Positions 1 through 13,215 of a stretch of DNA of 64,000 nucleotides are shown piece by piece (position 1 is the first letter of the stretch; the number at the start of each line of letters is the position of its first letter). Source of the stretch: Enoplolaimus lenunculus. Lineage: Eukaryota; Nematoda; Enoplea; Enoplida; Thoracostomopsidae. The notes beneath the pieces were generated by a model, which made no database searches, was not told the origin of the DNA, and saw nothing but the letters and a program-made list of their open reading frames with translations. Made by a program: the position numbers and the translations under genes. The stretch covers positions 1 to 64,000 of the forward strand of contig JASANG010001707.1 of assembly GCA_030248215.1 (NCBI GenBank). The letters are read 5' to 3'.

Positions 1-438
1 TTAAAAATTCCGGCTCCGGGTAATGATTTTTAAATGTTGCAAGAGTTGCAACTCTACCAGATGTGTACGACGAACACGGGGCGGATACATGAGGTGTTTG
101 AATGTAAGTGATCCATAAGCACAAAATCTTGTCAAATATAAGATCGATAAATGCTTCAAGTGAGACGGCGTCACTCCAGTAAATGAATCAAAGTATAGTT
201 TTGGTTCCGTAAAAAGCCCAAACCTGTAGACCCCTTAATTTTTTAGATCTGCCCCTGACTAAAGTTTATATCTGGTAACCGTTTTAAACCTAACCGATGG
301 CCCATATTAATCTTTAGTCGTAAAGCTTGAAACCTGATGCGTTGTCAAAAATTGACGATACTTGTTGGTGGTCGAACAAAAATTATATAACAAATTTACG
401 ACTTTCAAAAAGAAACTTCTTATTTCGGATTTGTTTAC

Positions 439-2101
439 CTGAGATCGCTTACCTCTTCGTCTAAATCCGACGAACTACTATAGCTTCCGTAACCAGAGCT
501 TGCTTTCGAGTAATTTTTACGTCTTCGCCGATCGTGCACTGATGCAAACTCACTCGACGGGCCAGAAGTTCCAGCGGCCCCGTTACTTGAACCCCTGATT
601 CGTGATCCAGCATGGGTTGACCGAGGTCTTGGATCTATTTCACTTCGTGGCACTGCGAGCTGTTTCTTGTACATCGCCCCGCTTCCCTTTGGATCAACGG
701 TGGCTTTCAGTGTGTTCGCTTTAATTGATTCGGTTATCATTTTCTTATCACTACAGGTTGTTGTAGTTGATTCAGATTGAGAGGTAATTGTGATCGTAGT
801 CATTTCGTTATTCGACGCTGTTGAGGTTTTGTTGGCATTGATTATGGAATTCTAAATCACAAATTTTCAGATTTGGAAATTTTATTAAGAATCACTGAGT
901 TTCGTTCGTTATTCTTCCGCCGCTGGATCGTTGAACAATGATTCACTTTTTAGTCCAAAGGGAGACCTTAAGACTTCAAAATATACAATTTTACACAAAA
1001 TTCAACTGTTGGTGTCGAATGATCAATGAAGGTCGTAAGAAGCTTCAAATATACAAAACTCAGGAACTCCAAAATAACTTCTACGTATCTTACTTACAAT
1101 ACTTAGAATCAAATCACGTGTGCTAACTGTTTTTTCATTTATAAAAAGTGCTAAAGTGATTATAACTTCAAATAAACATCATATGCAAACGTCAATGAAC
1201 GGCTAACATTTTGTGCAGTTTCATCGTTGCCCAACTGCAACTCAACGTCACAGCTGGTTGTAGACGGCGTCGAATAACTACGATGGCAGTGTGCGCCGTT
1301 TGGATGCAACAAATTTGTACTGAATAAATTTTTTCGATCAATTTGGCTTGATGATTCGCGCACTGAATAACAGCGGTCAGCGGTGGTTATCGTTGGCAGA
1401 GTTGAATCCGAGAGTAGATTGCTTGATGACAATGACGATCGATTATTGGCAGTGTATTCAACGCTGGACGGCTCGAGCAAATTATCGCAACTACAGTTGC
1501 CATGTCGATCTAAAACTCAAAAATGGCCAAAAAGTATTAAAGCGAATAGCTTTAGTGCGGTATACAGACATTTTAAAATATACGAACTATAAGCCGCGAT
1601 ATTCTTAATAGTGTGTAGCGTCTATCATCAGTTAGCACTAGGTTTTCAAACGTTGTGAACTGCCACGGGTAAGATTTAAAATATTGTATAGTAACAAAGT
1701 AAATGTAAATAAAAATTTTACTAAATTTTAATTCACAATATTTCTTCATACAGAATTTATCGAACCTATCCTCATCTACTCACGATACATTAATGAAAAC
1801 AACACAGATACACACCTTGACTCTTTGACGAATTGTTTTGAAATAACGTTTGAAATCCTTGACTGGCTGCTTCTTCAGCTGCTGCTTTCGTGCAAGGATA
1901 CGACAATCGCGATGGCCGATTGCTGCTCGAAGATCGTGCGTTGTGACTCTTTGACAGCCGGCCCAGATATCCAGGATACGGCGGCGGACTGATTAACGAC
2001 ATAATTGCAGCGCTATTTCGCGACGCTCTGGTTGCTGATTTGACCGATAAATACTGCTCACTGCCGCTTGTCGGCGCGTCCGAACTGCTTGCTGGCTCAA
2101 T
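439..2101 (-). CDS. Serine-rich protein gene, three internal exons, both ends missing
   Basis: Three minus-strand exons can be joined: 2101-1816, 1509-1178 and 851-453 (alternative donor ending at 439). The first opens after a good acceptor (TCTTTACAG) and ends at G|GTGTGT in phase 1. The second opens after TTTTAG in the matching phase and ends at a weak donor GAT|GTTTAT in phase 0. The third opens after GATTTAG in phase 0 and ends at GAG|GTAAGC. Together they give about 340 residues, rich in Ser, with Ala, Thr and Asn, and no signal peptide or membrane segment. Exon one holds a proline motif, SPPPYPGY, that fits the PPxY ligand of WW domains. Exon three has a basic RRRRK patch followed by a Ser/Tyr/Gly stretch and an acidic DLDEE run. 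Such composition is typical of disordered cytoplasmic regions. I do not recognise the family. The start lies to the right of 2101 and was not found; the 3' end lies left of 439. Exon two's donor is the least certain point. Confidence 0.6.
1612..1650. repeat. Family E MITE fragment in intron
   Basis: The sequence around TATCATCAGTTAGCACTAGG matches the terminal inverted repeat of the complete family E element at 25208-25416. It lies in the intron between the first two exons of the serine-rich gene. Only one end is recognisable. Confidence 0.55.
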
Positions 2102-2898
2102 CTGTAAAGAAGATACTATCTCAGATGTAGGACAACGGCACAACACTGATTTTAAAAGCCATGACTTTGTTTTATGAGTTAATGCTCAAATTGTGTTTTG
2201 CTTCTCGCTCGTTTGTTGGATCTGCTACTGCACCGTGGTGTATAAAAGTCATTACCAGGTAGGTAGCACGTTGGTTTTTAAACCAGAGATCGGTGGCTGA
2301 TAACTAAAAATGTCACACTGTTACCCTATTGAAATTCGGTCGGCACTACGAGTTTTGTATAACATTTTTCGTAGTATGAAAGCGACACAACATGACTTTC
2401 AGCTGGCAACTCTTCGCTACTTTAACTCAAAAAGGATTAACCGTGTTTATTCGAATTAAATTTTCGATAATACGTAAAAAACAACAACATTTAATTGTAA
2501 AATTTTGTACGAGTGAGAAACGACGAACATATCGAATCTTAACTTAAGCTAGACAGAATTGAAAAACAGCAATATCGGTTCAACATAAAATTTCTCTTGC
2601 AGCAAAAGTAAAAATTGGTTGGTCCGTACACGCCGGTCTCGGTACGCTATAATAATGCCAGATGTTTTGTATCAATAATGTATTTCTTTGACTCACCGAA
2701 AATATTATTTTACTGTGAGTACCCATTAGTCAACGCAAATATATAAACAAAAATATTCTATTATAAATCTTAAATTAAATATTCTAGGCTATTTACTAAT
2801 ACACGACACCGAATGCCGTAAAAATAACTACAGTACCGCCCTAAACAAAACATTGAGTTATAATGAAATTAATTCAAATTATAAGTCCTTACAATTTC
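2102..2898. other. Non-coding, probable intron or 5' flank of the serine-rich gene
   Basis: AT-rich sequence right of the first recognised exon. A phase-0 acceptor at 2102 means at least one more exon must lie to the right, but no stretch here with a donor and coding character stands out. Confidence 0.4.
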
Positions 2899-3056
2899 CG
2901 CATAAGCTTACATTTAGGTTTAGGCTTAGGTGTATGGACCACATTTCGTAGTTTTCTAAGCCGACGCTGCAATTGTGCATAAGCTTACATTTACGGTTAG
3001 GCTTAGGTTTGTTTACCAGATTTCGTAAGCTTTCTACGCCGATGCTGCAAACCATG
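2899..3056. repeat. 79-bp tandem duplication containing TTAGGC-type hexamers
   Basis: Two adjacent copies begin GCATAAGCTTACATTTA, continue through GGCTTAGG, and end near GCCGACGCTGCAA and GCCGATGCTGCAA. They differ by point changes and small indels. No terminal inverted repeats were seen around them. Confidence 0.7.
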
Positions 3057-5748
3057 GTATAATCCTTTAGCATCACTTTGATAGTTAGGCTATTTCTATC
3101 AAAACAGCCGGCACCCAACCATCTGGATTTAATTAAAAATCACCCGAAAAGCAAACAACCCAAACAAAATGTTTGACATTTTGTGACAAAGACCGATATC
3201 AAGAACGCATCCTCTTTTTTACAAAAAATGTTGCTTTAAGCTGTGTGCCTAAAACTTTGACACTTTTAGCTGTCGCTACCAGCCAGTACCAGCTGGCGAA
3301 CAACACAGTCATAAGCCGCCTTCTAGACTAATTTTAATCTGTGCCCACCAATGAACCACAGTTTGAGGTTCCTTTGGTTTGCTTGACATTTCACTGTGAA
3401 ATAACAAATCGCTTCCTACTTCGTGTGTAAGAAAAGTGTGCTAATAGCTACCAATAAGCAAAAATTATAATACTCAACCGCTACCATGCACCAACTGCCT
3501 TCAGTTTTAAGTTTTGCAAATCCGCAACTACAGAGGGCGCGGGAGACACCGACACTACACGAATATATTTGCACCCCCGCGTGGCAGAAAAATTTATGGA
3601 TAGAATTAAAAGATTTCTATGTTAAGAAAATTTTTCTTGTCCAATTTGTAAATCTACCAGCTCGTATACTAATGAGTTCTAGTTGTGCGCCTGTGATATT
3701 ACGGTGTTTTTAATGAGAAAAAAATTCAAAATTCAAAATTTAGAGCGGAATGGCTTATAAGGTTAAGGTTGGTTTTACTGCGCATTTGACTTTTGACATA
3801 TTTCAGGTAATTAAAAATTTAAACAAAATTTAAATAATTTTTTGATGTGCTTTAGTATAATAACACATAACTGAACAATTTATAGTGAAGTAGAAAGAGG
3901 CACCAGAGCGCGTGTTTCAGAGTTCATCAGTTCGGTCCAAAGACTGAATGGTATAACAGAAATATGCAATATACAAACAAAGAAAACATGAAAAAATTAG
4001 TTCGTGTCTTATGTAAAACTTGCCATGCTGTAAGTAACACGAAGCAACTTTTGATCTTTTTTGCAGTTTCGATCGATAGCCCCGGGTACACGAAGCGTAA
4101 AAAGATCACATAGCTAGAAGATCTAAACATTTTTCAGGAGGGACACCCTAGCGTTTACGATGACTTGCAAGTAAAATTCAAAATTTTCTGGGGGGAGTGA
4201 GCTGAGCACCCACTGGCCCCCTTCTGACACCGGGCTCGATTAGGTAACCTTCAACTGTATAAGATTTGAGAAAAACCACTCACTGAAGGTAACAGATAAG
4301 CTAAAACAAAGGTCGGTATAGTAGATACATCTAGGTTGCTAAAATCAATGTTCCTAATGTGCAATCGGAAATTGTCGACTAATTTCCGGCTCTCGAAATC
4401 GAGGACTTTGGGTGCTAGACCAAAATGTTTCCAGTACACCTGTAATGCAATAAATATCCAGATCAGCATGCGGCACAGGTTCAAGAGAACAAAAGAAAAC
4501 TGGAAGGAATTGTCTGCAAAACACCACCGCTCAAGGCGCACGTTATATTCTTTGAACAGCCGGCAGTTTGCACGCTGCGATTTGGTCACACAGTCATACT
4601 TGGTTTAGTAACCATTAAGGATTAAAAAAAGGAACGAAAACATGCTCACTTGGACAATAGCAGACCATCCGTAAACCCTATTAATTAGGCTATAGTCCAG
4701 ATAAGACCCCCCACAGAGGTGAATCCAAATCTTCTGGCGGCAGAAAGGGAAGGGGTGGGCTAGCAAATGATATGAAACACAAAAAATGTAAGGTAGGGAC
4801 CTTATCATTTCATCAACAAATAATTTTTAAGGGGAAAAATTGGTGGTGTACGCCGTTCACCCCCCTAAACCCGGAGAAACCTTGGCCAGCCTCAATTCTT
4901 TTCGTTATGTCATACATCTTGAGGTAAACTCATAATATGCATGTCGAGCAGCGTAAGATAACCCAGAAATTTCTTACATATCTTTTATACAACCAGTTTG
5001 AGCTCAACGGTAGTCCCGAGATTACGATAATAAACAGGTTTTCAATAACCGCTCCTTGCAGATACCTAGACTGCACCCAATTCGGGTTATTCGATCCCGT
5101 TTTGATGAACACTTTAATTCGGGCAAAACAATCAATGTTTCCTAAAAAAGCACATTATTATGTTTTGAAAAAATAAATTAGTGAAACGCTTCAGTGCGGA
5201 TTTTTTCATTAACACCAGGAGAAATTTAGGTCTGTCGACAATAACCAACCTGGTTTAGCGTTGGTGAGGTTCGAAGTTGGTTCAGGCCACCGTCGCTAAT
5301 AATTAACCAAAACAATCTGTTAGAAATGCTAAGAAATCCCGTGCCCGACGAAGGTAGCATTAACATCCCTTAATATTTCTAGTTAACGGTTTTGACACAA
5401 ACTTGTACAGTAATCAAAACAATATTTAGACACGAATATTTCATATTCAAGGTTAAACACTAAAGGTCGTAGGTCAGTGGTGAAATTTTGTTTAAAATTA
5501 ATGTAGTGTTGGCGTGTAAATTTTGTCAAATAGCAAAGAAACTATCGCACTGGAATTAGAAAAATTTTGTTTCAATCTATAGTTCGCAACTTCAAATATT
5601 TGAACTTTGGTCGAAAATTATATACCACACTAAATAAACACAGTTTTTCAGGTTAAAAATGTAGTATACTTCGGCTCACATTATGATTAAAAATAAAAAT
5701 TAATCGAGCTGATGTGTAGAAATATGACTGAGACGGCGGAAAATCGGT
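3057..5748. other. Intergenic, no gene recognised
   Basis: Short open frames here lack splice signals or protein-like composition. A copy of the GC-rich family F repeat is visible at about 4132-4230 (TTTTCAGGAGGGACA onward), in reverse orientation to the copy at 7168. Nothing else is supported. Confidence 0.5.
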
Positions 5749-5892
5749 CAATGTAAAGAACAGGGGCGGAACAGTATTATAAGCGTATTCCTAAGCCTAA
5801 GCCTGAGCCAAGCAAAAAAATTAGTCTAAAGCTTAAGCTTACTTTTTTCTAGTCCCACAGAAAAACGTTCCTCCCCTGATCTTTACATGGGC
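5749..5892. mobile_element. Family A TIR element with telomere-type hexamers
   Basis: The left end reads CAATGTAAAGAACAGGGGCG and the right end is the inverse of CCCATGTAAAGATCAGGGG. The body holds degenerate CCTAAG hexamers and the family's conserved AGTCTAAAGCTTAAGCTTA. It is a short non-autonomous DNA element without coding capacity. Confidence 0.75.
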
Positions 5893-7167
5893 CCGAAAAT
5901 CTAACGCACATCAAAGAGATATAATAGTTGTATTTTTTATATTTCGGTAATGTTGTTTGGACACATGCGCATACGCAACTTCGTTGACAGCAGGAACCAT
6001 AAAAGTTTCTTCAATCATCATTGAATTTGTAAATTAACTTCGTAATGGTTTAATCATGCCGAAATTCAAACAAAACCTCAAAGCCATTGACGACACAAAC
6101 GAAAGCGAAGTCTATAATGCAAGGAGTGCTTGTGGCTGATTTTTAAAAATGAGAAATGCTTTCCAAAATTTTTTTAATAAAAACACCCTAATTTTAATTT
6201 ACGCTCCTGTTGCTAAGGTTTCGGCTTAGGTTTAGGTAAAAGGTCACTCCTGCGTTTAGGCTTAGGCTCAGGTAAAAGCACATTCTTATTCTTAGACGTA
6301 AGTTTATTAATATGTTAATGCCACTGTTACAGTTCTATTCTGTACATAGAGTGGAATTTTGTGGGCAGACAAGGAAAAACAGTTTAAAAATTAAGAATAC
6401 TCTTCTGGACGCTTGACGACAGAACAATTTCTTATATTAAGCTGATATCGTTCTCAAAAACACTTTTACAAAAAGTTATGCTCTTTCACAAATGAAAGCT
6501 TGGTTCAACAGCTGTTCTTGCGATCAAAAATATACGACAACAGCGGGTTTGGATTGAGTTTGCATGTTCAAAGTACCACTCCAATAATATTACATCATCA
6601 TGGTAGTATATATATACATATATACGCAACAATGCACAAGCAATCATTATTATAGCGTGTCTCCATGACTTTGTTGCGGTTAATCAAAATGTTGCGTCTG
6701 TAATCTCTGGGTTGGTCTATAAAAGATGCCAAAAGAAAACCGTCGAGCGTCTATGGGTTGTCTAAAAATCGAAAATGAGAAACTGGCCAAAAGACATGGA
6801 AACCGGTGGGTTTTAGAGCTCTCCTCTGTCACACTTTTAAGGTTAACGCTTAGGCTTAGGGTTAAGTTTTAGGCTTGGGCAAAGTATCATGACGAGGTTT
6901 CACAATATACTTTTTGATTTGACATAGATAAGTCTTGTAGGAAGCGTAAGTCTGCGCCTAAGCATACGCGTCAATGTTTGGGAAAAGTGTACGAACGCAG
7001 GATCAAGGTTGTGGATGAGTTGAAACTAAAGCTGTGCAATTTATTATATGCACGTCGTATTGATTAATTCCCCATGAAACGCAGATTGAGAAAAATGTAT
7101 TCCAGCCTGTGAAAATATATGAGGTTCTCAATTCTCATTATGAAAAATGCCCAATCAAATTAAAGCT
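5893..7167. other. Non-coding with degenerate TTAGGC-type clusters
   Basis: Hexamer clusters at about 6215-6300 and 6840-6975 look like decayed relatives of the hexamer-bearing elements, but their terminal repeats cannot be traced. No gene is seen. Confidence 0.5.
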
Positions 7168-7325
7168 TGCAGGTGCTGAGGGAGGGGGGCAGGGGGCTCA
7201 GCCCCCCTTGGAATTTTGACCCCCTAGAAGATTTTCAATCTTGCTTGTAAGTCATTGAGAACCTTGAATTGCCTCTCCTGAAAAATTTTTGGCCCCCAAG
7301 CAAGATGAGCTGACTAAGGGCTTGT
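7168..7325. repeat. Family F GC-rich repeat
   Basis: The stretch reads GGGGGCTCAGCCCCCCTTGG, then a conserved CAATCTTGCTTGTAAGTCAT, and ends near AGCAAGATGAGCTG. The same order recurs at 33320-33657, 37726-37885 and 63700-63850. It is an interspersed non-coding repeat, probably a MITE whose end reads GGCTACGGGCC in better copies. Confidence 0.65.
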
Positions 7326-7471
7326 CTGCAAGTGCACACTACGTGCGACCACTAATTGTAGAATATTATCATTTTTACAAACAGTTCTTCGAAGCACAAA
7401 TGGATGAATCTAAGCCTAAAAACCTTGGAGGGCTTATGAACTATTCGGACAACACACGTAACTGAACAATT

Positions 7472-7550
7472 GGCCAACGTTACTTTACTGCGCGTAACAG
7501 TAGATTACAGTAGATTAAGCGTATTCCTAAACCTAAGCGTAAGCAAACCA
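7472..7550. mobile_element. Family B element, truncated
   Basis: It starts GGCCAACGTTACTTTACTGC, the family B end, followed by GTAACAGTAGATTA and a few CCTAAG-like hexamers. It stops short of the other terminal repeat. Confidence 0.6.
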
Positions 7551-7567
7551 GTATATATCAGGGTACA

Positions 7568-7690
7568 ACCGGTTTCCGGTTCCGGTAGGGAAACTCGGTA
7601 TTTTTCACTTTCCGGTTCCGGTAAAAACATCCGGTATTTTTTCACCGAAATTTTCCGGTATTTTCGGCGGTATTGAAAATTTTTCTCGTT
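7568..7690. repeat. Clustered TTCCGGT/CCGGTATTTT direct repeats
   Basis: The motif CCGGTTCCGGTA and the variants CCGGTATTTT occur about eight times within 120 bp in the same orientation. This looks like part of a decayed element; no ends were found. Confidence 0.5.
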
Positions 7691-9335
7691 CGAAAATTTA
7701 AGAAAAATTGACATATTATTCTAACTTATTTTTCTAAAATTGTGCGAGCGTGTATTGCCAAAATTTTCAATTTGCATCATACTTTATAATCGATCATACG
7801 TTTCCAGCTACGTTACACAGTTAAAAGCGATAAAATAGCCGTTAAGAATGAAAATTTTTCGGTAACAAGAATTTTATATATATTTAAATTAATACACAAC
7901 CCATCCAGGCAGCCTTGAGCTAAAACTTTCCGCGGATAACAAAAACGTGCATTTTTTGCACTTAAAAACAAAAACCGGCAGAGTTTAGTCCCAGTTGCAA
8001 AAGCGTTAAGATAAAAAACCCATTTAGCTAAAAAACACATTAGAGGAAACCACCCGCAGGGAAAATGCTATAGCAGTTGCCATATAAAACGCGGAGCTCA
8101 AGGTTATTACCCTCTCTCAGATAATAAACCCGTAGGCAGAGGTATAGTCTAAACACAACCCAGGAAACAGATGGAACTGTTTATCAGCTGGGCCAGGGTT
8201 CATTTTCGCAGTGTACAACCAGTTCATCAGGATTCCAAATTCGTAGATACGGGGGTACGCAACGACCCACGCTGATATCTTCACCGGCCGTTGACAAATG
8301 TCTACGGCAGGACAAGAATTAACTAAAAAAAGTGTTTTCCGTGACTTCCCCTAAAAACGTTCGCGCTATCCACCAAAAAAATATGTTGCCCCTCTACTAA
8401 CAATTGCTGGTTACAAGTCTGCAGCATAGGCGCAACAGCAAAAAGCAATGACCGGTTTCGATTTTGGTACATATTCCAACTGTACAGACGACGACCCAGG
8501 AACTGATACAGCGAGACGTTGGGCAAAGCTGGCAGATAACTGCAGGGTCGTGCACGAGGGGCGAAAAAGAGGGGATATATCAACTCGCGAAGCTTTTGAA
8601 GAAAAAACCACTGTTAACAATTTTTAAATAAGTAGGATATTAAAGGTTACAAAGTTTGCCTATGCATTAAGGCTTACACCCATCCGAAATGAGTGTTTAA
8701 GATCTGATATATTTGGACAAAAACCCAAGATGCAGCTGGTGGGTCTTGCACCCCAAGCTCAGAGACAGAGACACACATCCACCCAAGAACACGCGATTGT
8801 GTCGTTTGACACAACCCTTAAAATGTCATATAGAGCGCTTGATTTTTGTAAGCCGGCCAAACACGCGATATCTGTCGTCTGGGTTGCACAAATGTTGCGC
8901 ACATAGCTAGCAAAATTAAGCCAAAATAGCATACGTGTTAGTTTCTCATAGGAAAAGCTCTACTCCTAACGGATTTGCCGGTGGGCTCAACGTGGACAGC
9001 TGCCAATATGGTTGCCAGCATATGGCCATGCAAAAAACAAGATCTTCTTGAATTCAATGAAAATAGTGATACGCAGTCCTGCCTTAAACTTTTTTGGCAA
9101 TGTAGAACAACGTAACATGAACAAAGTATACAATTACTTCCGCCTTTAATGGTCTGTGTTTCTAACTGAGCACTTGATTGAACAGTTTTAAAGTCAAATA
9201 TTAATTTGTATTGCTGTTACTTAAAGTGATTCACAAAATTAGATGTCCCTAAATTATCAAGTTTTCAGTTTAAAACCGAAAACGGTTTAACATCAAACAT
9301 GGTCAGTTCCAAACTTAGAACCTTGGAAACTCGGG
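7691..9335. other. Intergenic, no gene recognised
   Basis: Several 65-90 codon frames occur on both strands (for example 8323-8583 minus and 8713-8910 plus). None shows splice sites, known motifs or a repeated match elsewhere in the window. Confidence 0.5.
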
Positions 9336-9500
9336 CCAATCTATAGAACAGGACCGTTACAGTAGTATTAGCACCTAAGCGTAAGAATGAGCTTATACCT
9401 AAAGCCTAAACTTAAGCAATAAAAAATTACTTTAAAGCTTTTAAACTAACTCTATTGCAGTCCCACAGAAAACCACTTCGCCCCTGATCTTTAAATGGGC
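9336..9500. mobile_element. Family A TIR element
   Basis: The left end is CCAATCTATAGAACAGGACC and the right end is the inverse of GCCCATTTAAAGATCAGGGG. The interior holds degenerate CCTAAG and CCTAAA units plus the family block ending in AGTCCCACAGAAAA. Confidence 0.7.
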
Positions 9501-12500
9501 CGCAATTCGAAAAGCAAACTACTTAAAATTTGGGTTCAATACGCAAAATTTGTAATTCAAAAATAATAAACCTGAAAACAAAAGTTTGGCAAAACCTAAA
9601 ATTTACTGGTCAAATAAGCAAAAAGTTCAACATCATTTTTTACCTAAAGTTGCTCTTTATACCCGAATGCAATTGTGGAACCTGGCATAATTTATGCACT
9701 ATGCTCCAGAAACATGCAACCAAGAAATTTCGAAAACATTGAGGCAACTTTTTAGTACAGTACACGATTTTAAGCCGTCTTAACACCATGCGGAACTACA
9801 AAGCTATTACCGCTATGCTAAACACCTTTTAGAAAGACACAAGTTCTTTAGCTAAACAGCTGATGGCTAATGTTACTTTGCTAACTTTTTCAGAAAAGGC
9901 AGATGTAATGGTTAGCTAAGCGCTATATTCTTTGTTTGGAATATTTTGATCAGCAGAAATATAAATCTACGTACACTCAAAAAATTGTCTTGAAATATCA
10001 ATACCCGTACTGTTTTGAAATTTCAATATTAAAATCTCCGAAATTTCATGCATTAATAGTCTTATAACGGCCCAAAATTCGTGACCGAAATGGTTCAAAT
10101 ATGAAGGTTTTATATTCAAGAAATTCTTTACCTTGTTCATGATCGCCCAACGTCTTTCACGCTTCCACTGTAAGACGAAGATATTTATCGTAAATTTAAA
10201 ATTAACTGTTTATAATATTTCAAATCATAGTAAAAAGCTAAAATTATCATTATGCAGTGCATCTGTATAATTCTATCTTAAATTTCTTTACTATATCTTT
10301 ACCATCATTACGTTTTCCGAAATTACAGCTTTACAACATACAAAAAATTAGAAAGAAAAAATTGATTGAGTCGGAAGCAAACTGTAGAGACAAACCGTAT
10401 CAAAGGTACGAAGTTACTTGGAAGGTTCGAAATAATTGAAATATTTATAACTGTTTGAGCCGTTAAGCTGTTTTTTTCAATATGTGGTTCCTTTGTGCCG
10501 CTGACCACTCTGATTATATAATCGGACCCATTTTCACGAAACCAACAAAACGTAGACCTCAGCCTTAGCCTAGGTTCCCAAGCTACGCGTTAGTAATTTA
10601 TAATAGAACATCTTAAATATATTTCTAAATATTTAGTTCCAGACTATAAGAAAGCCTGTGTTGCATTTCTGATGAAGACCGGCTAGACTAAAGGCGATTA
10701 GAACTTTTGCGACTGTTGGTATATAAACAAGTATGAAGGAATAAATAGAAGAAAAAGCATATACTAAGAGTTTGTTATGGTGCCAACTAACGGTTTCCTG
10801 CATTAGGCAATGTTGTTCTTAAACAGTGATGGCGTTTTGCTAAATTGGCTTTTATAAATGGCAGGGTACAATAGATACTGCCGAAATTCGACCTCAGTCA
10901 CTGGCTCCGAGTAAAATTTTGCATAATTTAACAAAAATTAAGTTGTTTGATGTGTTTTCTTTCAAAGCTTTGGAACAGATAATTGCTAAAATTAGCAAAT
11001 TAAATATCACTTTAACTGCTAAATTTCGGCTCACCTCAAGCTTTATCTGCGGCTTCAGCTGCTGCAAATTTTGTTGGTCTCATCCGGTATTTTTCAATTC
11101 CAATTGCACCCTGATAAATGGATTTTGTTGCAATAAGGATTTTTTGGCGCATGAAAAATATACCCACTTGCTAGGGCCGTTGCTAGGGAGGATTATAGCG
11201 ATCAACCACTACTGACAGATTTGCTCGTCTTGCCAAAAAATACTTCAACTGTATTGAAAGAGTTCTGTGTTATAGAAACAATTTTCTTACCACCTCAGAA
11301 AATCTTCTTGCCCTTTAGCCTTAACATAAGTAAAGCAGAGTAGGAGCTTCAAATCAAGAATTTCTCTTTTAATAGTGACATTTCGTGATATTGAGCAATT
11401 ATTTTCAGCTTCTTCGTAAATTACTGTCAAAAACTTTCAAAGCAAGTAATAAATTTCTTTTTGATTTTTCTTCACGAACAATTATGGCAATAAAATTACG
11501 GGTGTAATTATCGCCCACTAGCTTGACTTCTAATTATTCAGTCCGGTTCTTAAATCGCAAAACGAAATTTTACTTATTGTCCTTAAGATTTTCGCTACGC
11601 TTGTACTTCAAAGTTATGTTTAGCTGCAATTATTGTTTACTAACTAAAAATATGCTTAAAATTAAGTAAAACTGTCGCCAAATTAAAGTGTTGGTTTTAC
11701 TTACTATGGTGCTTGGTAATGTTGTGCTTAGTTAATTTTAAGAAAACACAGAAAAGTTTTGCATTTACTTAATTAATCAGAAAATGACAGCAGTAGTTTT
11801 AATTATTTACATTATTTCAGCAAAGATTTACTCAATATTTAACGCACTTATACTTAAAATAAATCAGTGAAATATAACTAAAGTATTTAAGTAGTGAGTG
11901 TTTTCACCGAGCTGACATTAACAACGCAATTAGTTGTCACGCAGAACAGGAATATTATTTGAAAAATCAAAGACCATTTCAAATTAAAAACCGGTGTATA
12001 TGTTGCAGTGTGGAAACGAATAGTAAAATAATGGAAACGAATAGTTATTGAAATAACGAAGACGGAAGCGAAAAACGAATATTGAAGTGTAATTGTTTCA
12101 AAACGTTTTATTTTTTTGCAAACACAATTGAGGCGTACATATATTCACCGGTTTTTCAAACGTTCCAAACAAAAAATGGCGGATGCATCGAAATTTTTAA
12201 GATTCTGTACAAATTTCGTAATTTTTTATTTCGTTTCAAACAATTGCAGTATATCTGCAACAAAAAATTACGAGATGCATACATGACTTATAATTAATTT
12301 TTAACATAATAATAACAACATAATTTCCCTTATTTCTATAACGAAAACGGACAACGATTTTTACCGAAAACGAATATCCGGTTACACACTGATTTATTGG
12401 TTTCCCAAAACAAGCCATAACCCTGACACAATGTATATTTTGAGACAAAACCAAAGTGAGATTGCGAAATACAATTTATAGTTGTTCAATTTCATTTCAA

Positions 12501-13060
12501 CTTCAAACAAATATATGATCGGCATCGACTTTCCAGTTGCAATTTCATTAAAACCACATTTAAACTGGAACTGTCTTGATTTTCTCACAATCCGACCGTG
12601 TTCGTTTTCCAAATATAACTCAATAGCCCCAGTATTACACTCATAATGAACTTATTCTTATGGTCAGTCACCAACTTTAGAACGCTCAGAGAATGACATA
12701 CCGTCGGACAGCAACCAGCGAAGAGAAACTTTGTTTACTCTGACGCAATTCTAAATTCGAACTGGACTATAATGAAATTTCAATGAAAGGATAAGAAAAT
12801 AATATTGTGTTGTTGTTGTTGCATTTAAATTTACTTGAATAAACTGGCGACAGGCATGACACAAGAAATCGATTATGGTTTGAATCACTGTATCTGCTTG
12901 CCTACTGGAACATGAATAGCAAAAAAAAGAAACTAGAAGCCATGCTACATGTTCAAATTTGGTTCTGAGAAACAGTCATAATTTGAAAAACTAATGTAAA
13001 TTTAGCGTTCTAATGACTACTGATTCGCAACAAATGGATGCAAGTTCAAAAAAGTTTTAG
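9501..13060. other. Intergenic, AT-rich, no gene recognised
   Basis: Repeated AAACGAA-type words occur at 12015-12080 and 12340-12380 and suggest a decayed element. The short open frames have no supporting signals. Confidence 0.5.
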
Positions 13061-13215
13061 CCCATGTACAGAGTAGGGCCGGAACAGTAGTATAAGCATA
13101 TTCCTAAGCCTAAACCTAGGCCTTAACCTAAGCCTAGGCGTATGGATGAGCCTATTCCTAAGCCTAAGCCAAAGCCTAAGCCTAAGCAAAAATTTAGTCT
13201 AAAGTTTACCCAAAA
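13061..13215. mobile_element. Family A element with long hexamer array, right end missing
   Basis: It begins CCCATGTACAGAGTAGGGCC, followed by GGAACAGTAGTATAAGC and about a dozen CCTAAG-type units with point variants. The terminal inverted repeat expected on the right is absent. Confidence 0.7.
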
